Origin: Candidatus Njordarchaeota archaeon
GTDB taxonomy: Archaea > Asgardarchaeota > Njordarchaeia > Njordarchaeales > JAHKLH01
Direction of reading: 5' to 3'
DNA length: 9,396 nt
Assembly: GCA_029856635.1 (NCBI GenBank)
Contig: JAHKLH010000048.1
Location: 1-9,396 of the forward strand
Part shown: positions 1 to 5,230 of the stretch, one piece after another
Numbering within the stretch: the first letter of the stretch is position 1
Layout of the letters: each line of letters opens with the position of its first letter
Program-made: the position numbers and the translations under genes
The notes under the pieces: generated by a model
Seen by the model: the letters and a program-made list of their open reading frames with translations, nothing else
Told to the model about the DNA's origin: nothing
Databases searched by the model: none

Positions 1-2
1 AA

Positions 3-236
3 ATCGATGTTAAAATATCTTCTAATGAAATCCTCATAGATGTTTATGATTGCAATTATTTATACATGTCTGAAGAGGAAATAAATGAAGAAAGGAAGTG
101 TCCAATTTGCTTGATTGCTTTAACAGCCTCAATTGCTCAAACGCTAATTAAGGATATAGAATTCAATTTCGTTGAATATAATATTGACCCTAGGAACAGG
201 AAATGTGAAATTAGAGTTAGTTTTATAAAACCTTGA
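3..236 (+). CDS. C-terminal fragment of a V4R-like (4-vinyl reductase-type) sensor-domain protein
   Basis: An open frame enters from the left edge and runs 77 codons to a TGA at 234-236, so only the C-terminus is seen. It contains a 'DVYDCNYL' segment, an acidic helix, a 'CPIC' pair, a hydrophobic helix ('LIALTASIAQTLI'), and a final strand pair with another cysteine ('RKCEIRVSF'). That order (Cys, CxxC-helix, beta, Cys-x-I/F-x-V) is what I know from V4R-type small-molecule-binding domains, which in archaea often follow an HTH domain in regulators. No HTH is visible because the N-terminus is missing. The assignment to V4R is by eye and tentative; a different Cys-rich ligand- or metal-binding domain is possible. 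The coding assignment is firmer than the function. The ASCH gene follows 37 nt later on the same strand. Confidence 0.45.
   Translation: MDVKISSNEILIDVYDCNYLYMSEEEINEERKCPICLIALTASIAQTLIKDIEFNFVEYNIDPRNRKCEIRVSFIKP
222..229 (+). promoter_or_regulatory. Possible TATA box for the ASCH gene
   Basis: TTTATAAA lies at the very end of the upstream gene. A start of transcription about 26 bp from its centre would fall near 251, leaving a leader of roughly 23 nt before the ATG at 274. The spacing suits an archaeal promoter, but the surrounding AT-richness makes chance matches common. Confidence 0.35.
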
Positions 237-273
237 ATTTATTTCCCTATTAATGAACTAAGGTTTGCTCTTA

Positions 274-867
274 ATGAGTTCTAGAAAAAGACTTCTGTGG
301 ATTGGACGACATCTTATGATAAAATCTAAGTTCTTAAATGATATCTTGAAAGGGACTAAAAGAGCCACTATTCGTCTAGGGAAAGTTCAAGTAAAATCAA
401 GAGAATTCTACATACATTCTGGTGGCCAAATTATAGCTAAAGCTAGATTAAAGAGAATTACTTACAAGTGTATATCAGAACTAACTGATGATGATGCTAA
501 GATAGATGGATTCTCATCGCGAGATGAATTAATTAATGCTTTAAAGGAGCATTACGGTGATATAAAGGATGATGATTATGTTACGATAATCGAATTTGAT
601 ATTATCGAATTCTTAAATAAAACCGAGGAAAAAACATACTACGGTTTGAATGCATATGAGATAGCAAAATTAGCTTTAAAATACCTCAATTTGCCAGAAG
701 AAGAAAGAAAAATCTTAGAAACATTGGTTAAAACAAGAAGTATTAGATATGTAGCTAAGAAATTCTTTGGTAAGTTATCAAAACGATGGAAAGTTCGAAG
801 ATTGATAAGTAGAGTTGCTAAGGAGCTATATGAACTTGGAATAATAAAACCTAACTATAGACAATAA
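274..867 (+). CDS. ASCH-domain protein with a C-terminal winged-helix-like region
   Basis: The protein has about 197 residues. Its N-terminal part (about residues 7-115) has the ASCH hallmark GxKxxTxR as 'GTKRATIR' near residues 27-34, preceded by 'KSKFLNDILK' and followed by beta strands and 'FIEFDII'-type terminal strands. ASCH domains are beta-barrels related to PUA and are thought to bind RNA; some relatives hydrolyse modified cytidine. The C-terminal ~70 residues are helical and basic ('EEERKILETLVKTRSI...VAKKFFGKLSKRWKVRRLISRVAKELYELGII') and look like a small HTH or winged-helix domain ending in the usual 'L..LGII' wing lead-in. I infer a nucleic-acid-binding role in the cytoplasm. ATG 274 is preferred over the in-frame TTG at 265, because the ASCH domain begins shortly afterwards. 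The SAM hydrolase gene follows within about 22 nt, suggesting co-transcription. Confidence 0.8.
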   Translation: MSSRKRLLWIGRHLMIKSKFLNDILKGTKRATIRLGKVQVKSREFYIHSGGQIIAKARLKRITYKCISELTDDDAKIDGFSSRDELINALKEHYGDIKDDDYVTIIEFDIIEFLNKTEEKTYYGLNAYEIAKLALKYLNLPEEERKILETLVKTRSIRYVAKKFFGKLSKRWKVRRLISRVAKELYELGIIKPNYRQ

Positions 868-873
868 TAGTAT

Positions 874-881
874 GAGGAAGG
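874..881 (+). promoter_or_regulatory. Purine-rich ribosome site deciding the SAM hydrolase start
   Basis: GAGGAAGG sits 8 nt before the ATG at 890 and just after the alternative in-frame ATG at 872. This favours 890, which also matches the usual short N-terminus of the family. Confidence 0.5.
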
Positions 882-889
882 TTCTAACA

Positions 890-1720
890 ATGAGCAAAAC
901 GCCTATTATTGCCTTAGTAACTGATTTTAGTCTTAATGATCCTTATATTGGAATCATGAAAGGAGTAATCTTAGAAATCAATCCCAATGTAATAATAGTG
1001 GATCTTGCACATGACTTACCTAAATTTAACATAAATTTTGCAGCATTTGTTTTATTAACAAGCTACAAATATTTTCCGAAGGGGACAATATTTGTATGTG
1101 TTATAGACCCCGGTGTTGGAACAAAACGTGAAGCAATAATCATAAAAACAAAGAATTATATTTTTGTTGGCCCAAACAACGGTGTGATGTCCTTAGCGGC
1201 ACTAGAGGATGGAATAATTGAAATACGAAAGATAGAAAATAAGGAATATATGCTTAAAAGAGTTTCATATACCTTTCATGGTCGTGATATTTTTTCGCCA
1301 GCAGCTGCGTGGATTTCTCGTGGTGTTCCGATAGAAACATTCGGACGAATTCTTGATAGAAAAGATTTTGTTAGTATAAAAATATCAAAACCGGTTATTG
1401 AAGATGGAGTTTTCGTAGCAGAAGCCTTAGCAATAGATGGCTTTGGAAACATAATCACAAACATTAGAGGGGGGGATTTTCTAAAAACTGAAAAATTTGG
1501 TTACCGCTATTGTATTATTGTAAACGGAAAAAACTATTTTGCTCGATTTGCTCGTACATATGGTGATGCACAAAAGAATGAAACAATACTACTGATTGGA
1601 AGCCACGAATACGTTGAAATTGCCGTAAATATGGGATCCGCCGCAGAGCGGCTGGGAATTAATATCGGTGACAAAATCAAGATTATTCGATTGGAATTAT
1701 GCAAAAATCCAAAAATATAA
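890..1720 (+). CDS. S-adenosyl-L-methionine hydrolase (adenosine-forming), DUF62 / SAM hydroxide adenosyltransferase family
   Basis: The family uses an activated water/hydroxide to split SAM into adenosine and L-methionine in the cytoplasm; relatives in bacteria are the chlorinase/fluorinase enzymes. The 276-residue product begins with the diagnostic 'ALVTDFSLNDPYIGIMKG', then 'VDLAHDLP', 'VIDPGVGTKR', 'VGPNNGV' and 'TFHGRDIFSPAAA'. The Asp, Arg and His expected to activate water are present: Asp and Arg seven residues apart in 'DPGVGTKR' and the His of 'FHGRD'. 'DGFGNIITNI' in the C-terminal beta domain is also typical. Length is normal for the archaeal proteins. It lacks the larger loop that marks fluorinases as far as I can judge, so hydrolase is preferred over halogenase. 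It sits about 22 nt after the ASCH gene on the same strand. A T-rich tract follows the stop. A longer start at ATG 872 is possible. Confidence 0.93.
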   Translation: MSKTPIIALVTDFSLNDPYIGIMKGVILEINPNVIIVDLAHDLPKFNINFAAFVLLTSYKYFPKGTIFVCVIDPGVGTKREAIIIKTKNYIFVGPNNGVMSLAALEDGIIEIRKIENKEYMLKRVSYTFHGRDIFSPAAAWISRGVPIETFGRILDRKDFVSIKISKPVIEDGVFVAEALAIDGFGNIITNIRGGDFLKTEKFGYRYCIIVNGKNYFARFARTYGDAQKNETILLIGSHEYVEIAVNMGSAAERLGINIGDKIKIIRLELCKNPKI

Positions 1721-1732
1721 TGAAGTATAAGA

Positions 1733-1749
1733 TTTCTCTTCCTTTTTAT
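1733..1749 (+). terminator. T-rich archaeal terminator after the SAM hydrolase gene
   Basis: A pyrimidine tract (TTTCTCTTCCTTTTTAT) starts 12 nt after the stop codon. Runs of T are the usual intrinsic termination signal for archaeal RNA polymerase. There is no hairpin. Confidence 0.4.
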
Positions 1750-1750
1750 C

Positions 1751-1760
1751 ATTAATATAT
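1751..1760 (+). promoter_or_regulatory. Possible TATA box for the prepilin gene
   Basis: ATTAATATAT lies about 34 bp before the ATG at 1790. The expected transcription start near 1782 would give a leader of only about 8 nt, so translation would be nearly leaderless. This fits ATG 1790 better than the in-frame TTG at 1778. Confidence 0.4.
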
Positions 1761-1789
1761 TCCCTTGCACGAATATCTTGGGATGTATT

Positions 1790-1990
1790 ATGCCACGCGT
1801 GAGGAAATTAATTAAAATCATGCTTAAAAAATTATTCGAGAAAATCATGGATGAAACAGGATCGCCTTTAGTCGAGGAGAGTTTATTAATAGGACTTGCA
1901 ATAGCAGTTTTTATCACAATTGCAATGATCGTGTCCAATTTGATGTCATGGCTCAATCAAATGGCTGAAAACTTACCAGGATTTATTTAG
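1790..1990 (+). CDS. Flp/class III-like prepilin, small single-helix membrane protein
   Basis: From ATG 1790 the product is 66 residues. A basic leader of 24 residues (R3, R5, K6, K9, K13, K14, K18) ends in 'DETG', followed by 'SPLVEESLLIGLAIAV' and one hydrophobic helix up to about residue 48, then a short amphipathic tail. If cut after G24, the mature chain starts SPLVE with glutamate at position 5, the residue conserved in type IV pilins and in Flp and class III pilins. 'DE(T/S)G...VE..LLIGLAI' is close to bacterial Flp pilins, and the ~42-residue mature chain is Flp-sized. Such proteins are processed by a prepilin peptidase (PibD/TadV type) and assembled at the cytoplasmic membrane. No assembly ATPase or peptidase is in the window. 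The VirB2-like gene follows 9 nt downstream and is probably co-transcribed. Function is inferred from sequence pattern only; a start at ATG 1820 is possible. Confidence 0.65.
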   Translation: MPRVRKLIKIMLKKLFEKIMDETGSPLVEESLLIGLAIAVFITIAMIVSNLMSWLNQMAENLPGFI

Positions 1991-1999
1991 GGATGATAA

Positions 2000-2248
2000 A
2001 TGTCTAATGAAACTATATGGGACTATATTAATGCATGGTCAAAACTTCCCAGCTATGCATTAATGTTACTAGAAAATCTTCTAGAATTTTTAATATACAT
2101 GGCGATAATAATTGGTCTCATTTTAATTATGTGGGGCTCAATTGAGTGGGCTACATCTGGTCCAGGTCTTGAGAAACGAGGAACTAGAAGAATAATAAAT
2201 GGAGTAATATTATTATTAATTGCTTTAGCACCAAAAATAATTCATTAG
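2000..2248 (+). CDS. Two-helix TrbC/VirB2-like pilin candidate (CedA1/TedC-type)
   Basis: The 82-residue protein has an amphipathic N-terminus rich in Trp/Tyr, a hydrophobic helix at about 27-48, a short positively charged loop ('EWATSGPGLEKRGTRR', 49-64), and a second helix at about 65-80. The pattern 'WGSIEWATSGP....K.G.R.I...I' resembles TrbC/VirB2 pilins of type IV secretion and of Gram-positive/CPR relatives ('G...W.TSG....K..K..I'). Archaeal relatives such as CedA1 and TedC form DNA-import filaments. The basic loop between two helices is what lines the lumen in that fold. ATG 2000 follows GGATGAT at 1991-1997. It is 9 nt after the prepilin gene. No signal peptide is obvious, unlike many VirB2 proteins. 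The similarity is short and could instead reflect an unrelated small holin-like membrane protein. Confidence 0.55.
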   Translation: MSNETIWDYINAWSKLPSYALMLLENLLEFLIYMAIIIGLILIMWGSIEWATSGPGLEKRGTRRIINGVILLLIALAPKIIH

Positions 2249-2271
2249 TTAATTATCAAAAACTTCTCAAA

Positions 2272-2305
2272 TTTAGCAAAATGTTAGAAATAGAGCTATG
2301 CTAAA
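2272..2305. terminator. Inverted repeat between convergent genes, possible bidirectional terminator
   Basis: TTTAGCA at 2272-2278 pairs with TGCTAAA at 2299-2305 across a 20 nt loop. It lies in the 64 bp between the convergent ends of the VirB2-like gene and porA. The stem is short and AT-rich, so a role is only suggested by position. Confidence 0.3.
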
Positions 2306-2312
2306 ATATCAT

Positions 2313-3557
2313 TTATTCTCCTCGTACACCTAAGTACTTCATTATAAATGGCTTTTTAACTCCTTTTGCAATTTCTACTAACTCATCAAAGGCCGTTCTT
2401 ACCAGGGATGCTGTTAGATCTCTTCCACCAAGACCATAAATGTAGTTAACAACAATTGGCTTTTTATCCAAATCGTATAATGTTGATCTAACATCAAGGA
2501 AGAGAGGCCCGCCAAGCGCACCACCATGCTGAGCCCTGTCAAAGACTCCAACGACTTTTGTATTTCTTAATGCTCTCAAGACATCCTCAGCGGGGAATGG
2601 TCTATATAATCGTATCCTAACAAGTCCTATTTTAATACCTTCCTCTCTCATTTCATCTATAACATCCTTTGCAGTACCTGCACCACTACCCATGATAACT
2701 GCTGCGATCTCCGCATCTTCCATTTGATGCGTTTCTATCACACCATTTCCATACTTCCTACCAGTTAACTGACTATATTCATCATTTACTTGCTTCACAA
2801 CTCGCGGAACATTCTCGTATGCCGCAAATTGAGATACTTTGTGTTCAAAATACCAATCAAACATGTCGAATGGCCCAAAGGTTAATGGAACTGGATTCTT
2901 TGGATTAAGAGAAAATTCAACTTCCTTTCCCATGACCTTTATTTTTGGAACTTTTCGTGGCCCGCCAAGGAAACGATGAACATCTTCGTCATTCTTTATA
3001 ACCCATAAATTCTCCGCTGTATGAGAAACTACAAATCCATCTAATACAAATAAGACAGGCAAAAGAACATCAGGATGCTCTGCAATCTTAAATGCTTGTA
3101 TTGCAGTATCATATGCTTCCTGAACATTCTCGGTAATAAGAATTACCCAACCAGTGTCTCGTGTACTCATTACATCAGTATGATCACAGTGGATATTAAT
3201 AGGGCCAGAAACCGCTCTTGAGGCAATTGCCATTACAATAGGTAGTCTCAAGCTAGTTGCAATCCATAGAATCTCATTCATGAGCAACAATCCTTGCGAT
3301 GAGGTTGCTGTAAAACATCTTGCACCTGCCGCGGATGCACCAACTAATGCCGACATTGCAGAATGCTCGCTTTCTACAGGAATAAATTCAAAATCCACTT
3401 CTCCATTAAACTTGTATTCACTCAATCTTTCAACAATGATTGTTTGTGGTGTTATTGGAAAAGCAGAAACAACATCAACATCACATTGCTTTACTGCATA
3501 CGCTACTGCTTCATCACCATTTAACATTATCTGTTTTTGTTCAACCGGCATCAACAT
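2313..3557 (-). CDS. porA: Pyruvate:ferredoxin oxidoreductase (pyruvate synthase), alpha subunit
   Basis: PorA supplies the pyrimidine-binding domain I and domain II of the heterotetrameric enzyme that reversibly converts pyruvate, CoA and oxidised ferredoxin to acetyl-CoA, CO2 and reduced ferredoxin. The 414-residue product shows 'AFPITPQT' (T36), 'VESEHSAMSALVGA' (E64), 'TATSSQGLLLMNE', 'ASRAVSGP' (R114) and 'DHTDVMSTRDTGWV'. T36, E64 and R114 correspond to active-site residues known from Desulfovibrio PFOR. 'GSGAGTAKDVIDEMREEGIKIGLVRIRLYRPFP' is the typical domain II. It is full length. Start ATG 3557 has GGAG (complement of 3566-3569) 8 nt upstream. Genes on both sides are on the opposite strand, so it is monocistronic here; porB, porG and porD must lie elsewhere or be absent. 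A 2-ketoisovalerate (VorA) specificity cannot be excluded from the alpha subunit alone. Confidence 0.9.
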   Translation of the reverse strand: MLMPVEQKQIMLNGDEAVAYAVKQCDVDVVSAFPITPQTIIVERLSEYKFNGEVDFEFIPVESEHSAMSALVGASAAGARCFTATSSQGLLLMNEILWIATSLRLPIVMAIASRAVSGPINIHCDHTDVMSTRDTGWVILITENVQEAYDTAIQAFKIAEHPDVLLPVLFVLDGFVVSHTAENLWVIKNDEDVHRFLGGPRKVPKIKVMGKEVEFSLNPKNPVPLTFGPFDMFDWYFEHKVSQFAAYENVPRVVKQVNDEYSQLTGRKYGNGVIETHQMEDAEIAAVIMGSGAGTAKDVIDEMREEGIKIGLVRIRLYRPFPAEDVLRALRNTKVVGVFDRAQHGGALGGPLFLDVRSTLYDLDKKPIVVNYIYGLGGRDLTASLVRTAFDELVEIAKGVKKPFIMKYLGVRGE

Positions 3558-3565
3558 AACCTATA

Positions 3566-3569
3566 CTCC
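3566..3569 (-). promoter_or_regulatory. Ribosome-binding site of porA
   Basis: On the - strand GGAG lies 8 nt before ATG 3557. It supports that start over the second in-frame ATG two codons later. Confidence 0.55.
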
Positions 3570-3579
3570 ACAAAAAATA

Positions 3580-3595
3580 ATATTAACATTAATAT
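3580..3595. repeat. 16 bp perfect inverted repeat in the porA leader region
   Basis: ATATTAA-CA-TTAATAT is a perfect 7-2-7 inverted repeat close to the expected transcription start of porA. It could be an operator, but AT-rich palindromes occur by chance at this base composition. Confidence 0.3.
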
Positions 3596-3600
3596 GACAA

Positions 3601-3609
3601 AGTATAAGT
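3601..3609 (-). promoter_or_regulatory. Weak TATA-like element for porA
   Basis: On the - strand ACTTATACT would place transcription start near 3579, leaving a leader of about 22 nt that includes the GGAG ribosome site. The match to the archaeal consensus is modest. Confidence 0.25.
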
Positions 3610-3681
3610 GAGAGTAATTATATTGCAATGGGATTTCTTAGACCAAAAATTGCATAATCTCTGCTTTTAGTTATTGAAAAA

Positions 3682-3729
3682 ATTCTCTCGTCAAAAATAT
3701 TTACTATACTCAAAAATATATTCTCTTCG
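3682..3729 (+). repeat. Paired direct repeats around the promoter of the metal-uptake operon
   Basis: TCAAAAATAT occurs at 3691-3700 and again at 3710-3719, 19 bp apart. Related outer elements ATTCTCTCG (3682-3690) and ATTCTCTTCG (3720-3729) flank them. The second copy overlaps the TATA box, so a protein bound to these repeats would be positioned to block TBP/TFB. Confidence 0.4.
3712..3721 (+). promoter_or_regulatory. TATA box of the metal-uptake operon
   Basis: AAAAATATAT centred near 3717 predicts a transcript start at about 3743, exactly at the ATG at 3744. The operon mRNA would therefore be leaderless if that ATG is used, or have a leader of about 24 nt if the in-frame ATG at 3768 is used. 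Confidence 0.45.
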
Positions 3730-3743
3730 CAAACTTTTGTTTT

Positions 3744-4205
3744 ATGAATAGAACAGGGTTTTCATTAATGAACAAACTTTCTCCGCAAAAGATTAAGATT
3801 TTACGAGTAATATACAACTTAGAGGCACAAGGATTACCAATAATTGGACCAAAAGAAATCTCTGAGAGATTACAAATAAGCAAAAGCTATGCATTCATAG
3901 CCATGAAGGAATTAACTAAGCAGGGATATCTTTTGCACTTTCCAAGAAAAGGATTTAGACTTTCAGAAAAAGGCAAAAAAGTTGCAAAAAGATTAATAAG
4001 AAACCATAGAATTTTAGAAATAATCTTTGTTAAGTACATTGGTTTTGATAGAGAAACAGCATGTTGCTTTGCAAGAGTTCTAGAATCGCGAATACCATCA
4101 CATATAGTCGAAGAAATTGCAAACAGGTTAGGTAACCCAACCGTATGTCCTTGCGGATATAGAATTCCAGCCCGTGAGGAATGTGAAGAGGGGATTATAC
4201 CATGA
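3744..4205 (+). CDS. DtxR/MntR-family metal-responsive transcriptional regulator
   Basis: The 153-residue product has a winged helix at about 11-75 ('LSPQKIKILRVIYNL...IGPKEISERLQISKSYAFIAMKELTKQGYL...GFRLSEKGKKVA'), then the dimerisation/metal-binding domain ('RNHRILEIIFVKYIGF...VLESRIPSHIVEEIANRLGNPTVCPCGYRIP'). H88 and E92 match the site-1 His and Glu of DtxR. Other canonical ligands differ: the usual LEH is LES, and cysteines appear at 107, 108, 135, 137 and 147. No C-terminal SH3-like domain is present, as in MntR. Family members bind DNA as metal-loaded dimers and repress uptake genes. It is first in an operon with the binding protein, ATPase and permease, its stop overlapping the next start as ATGA, so it is probably an autoregulator of import. 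The start could be ATG 3744 (leaderless) or ATG 3768, where family similarity begins. Confidence 0.85.
   Translation: MNRTGFSLMNKLSPQKIKILRVIYNLEAQGLPIIGPKEISERLQISKSYAFIAMKELTKQGYLLHFPRKGFRLSEKGKKVAKRLIRNHRILEIIFVKYIGFDRETACCFARVLESRIPSHIVEEIANRLGNPTVCPCGYRIPAREECEEGIIP
3761..3772. repeat. 12 bp palindrome at the start of the regulator gene
   Basis: TTCATTAATGAA is a perfect palindrome spanning the alternative ATG at 3768. It shares CATTAAT with the inverted repeat at 3580-3595. If translation starts at 3768 it would lie in the leader and could be an operator. Confidence 0.25.
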
Positions 4206-5227
4206 AATATCTTAGCTCACTACTTTTCATGATACTAATTAGTAACACATTTACATTTATGCTAAGTTATAATCCAAATATTAGTCCCAATAATGGCCCG
4301 CTTCTAAACATTGTTACAACAACTGAAATTATCGCAAGTATTGTTGACTTCGTAGGGTTTCCCTATGTAAATACTACATATGTACTCCCAGAGGGTGCAG
4401 ATATTCATGAATATTCACTTTCTCCAATTGATGTAAAGAAAATTGAAATGGCAGATTTGATAGTCTTAATAAATAGTTCATTTTTCTCGCTTGAAAAAGA
4501 AATCAGAGAATATGCTGAAGAATACGGTAAGCTAATTCTTGATTATAACAATTATTCAATGAAAATTCTAAGTGTTCCCGATTTTGGTAAAAACTTCCAC
4601 GGAATTTGGCTATACCCTGACAACGCTTACGAAATAGCAAACGCTACTTATCGCACACTTTGCATGCTTCTTCCAGAGAAAGCGGAAGTTTTTCGTCATA
4701 ACATTGAAGAATTTAAACGAAAAATAGACGCATTAAAGAATTTTTTAATTGAGATTTCAACCAATTTGGGTATAATTGGAAAAAACGCTGTAGTCGCAGT
4801 TCCTGGCGTTGCATACGTAGTTGAGTCTTTCGGCATGCATGTAATCGGTACTTTAATGAAAGGTCCCGGAATAACTGTGAGTCCATCTAAGTTAAGTGAA
4901 TATATACAGAGGGCAAAAAATGGGCAAATAGTGTTTATTGCATGTCCTGAACATTTGAAAAATACGAAAATAGGTGAACTAGCTAAAGAATTTTCAAATG
5001 AAGCTAATATCCCAATTGTTTACTTTAGAATCTTCTCTATTGGTGATCTTAAAGATTATTTTGCTCTAATGACATACAATGCGGCAATGCTCAATAATGC
5101 ATTTTCAAAAACAAAATATTCAACATCAAACTATGACATATTCTATCTACTAATCTTCGTGTTAATCGCGATTATTTTAGTCGAAGGTATCATCATTTGG
5201 AGATACAGAAAATATGCTGGTGAGTAA
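4202..5227 (+). CDS. Membrane-anchored ZnuA-like (cluster 9 / TroA) metal-binding protein of an ABC importer
   Basis: The 341-residue protein starts with a hydrophobic signal peptide (about 3-22) and ends with a transmembrane helix (about 313-334) followed by a basic tail 'WRYRKYAGE'. It is thus held on the outer face of the membrane. In between is a TroA-type fold: 'IVTTTEIIASIVDFVG', 'LPEGADIHEYSLSP' with H69, 'MADLIVLIN', 'FHGIWLYPDNA' with H133, a long linking helix (about 145-190), then 'VAVPGVAYVVESFGM'. H69 and H133 match the first two Zn/Mn ligands. The third ligand, normally His in 'HxAFGY', is replaced (V200 or P201), and the final Asp in 'LDPLG' appears as 'IFSIG'. Its ATG overlaps the regulator stop by four bases, and the ATPase gene starts 3 nt after its stop. 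Substrate is probably a divalent transition metal; which one cannot be told. Confidence 0.85.
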   Translation: MKYLSSLLFMILISNTFTFMLSYNPNISPNNGPLLNIVTTTEIIASIVDFVGFPYVNTTYVLPEGADIHEYSLSPIDVKKIEMADLIVLINSSFFSLEKEIREYAEEYGKLILDYNNYSMKILSVPDFGKNFHGIWLYPDNAYEIANATYRTLCMLLPEKAEVFRHNIEEFKRKIDALKNFLIEISTNLGIIGKNAVVAVPGVAYVVESFGMHVIGTLMKGPGITVSPSKLSEYIQRAKNGQIVFIACPEHLKNTKIGELAKEFSNEANIPIVYFRIFSIGDLKDYFALMTYNAAMLNNAFSKTKYSTSNYDIFYLLIFVLIAIILVEGIIIWRYRKYAGE

Positions 5228-5230
5228 AAT

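Noticed and set aside
1276..1464. Open frame on the - strand, 62 codons
   Set aside because: It lies wholly within the strongly supported SAM hydrolase gene and has no recognisable motif.
890..1720. SAM-dependent chlorinase/fluorinase
   Set aside because: The water-activating Asp/Arg/His set is present and the sequence follows archaeal DUF62 hydrolases; no halide-site features could be seen.
1534..1956. Open frame on the - strand, 140 codons
   Set aside because: It runs antisense across the end of the SAM hydrolase gene and the prepilin gene, both with clear motifs; composition looks like a shadow frame.
3280..3597. Open frame on the + strand, 105 codons
   Set aside because: It is antisense to the N-terminal active-site region of porA, which is well supported.
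3617..3657. Imperfect inverted repeat ATTATATTGCAAT / AATTGCATAAT
   Set aside because: The arms need a 2 nt gap to pair and the sequence is AT-rich; not convincing as an operator.
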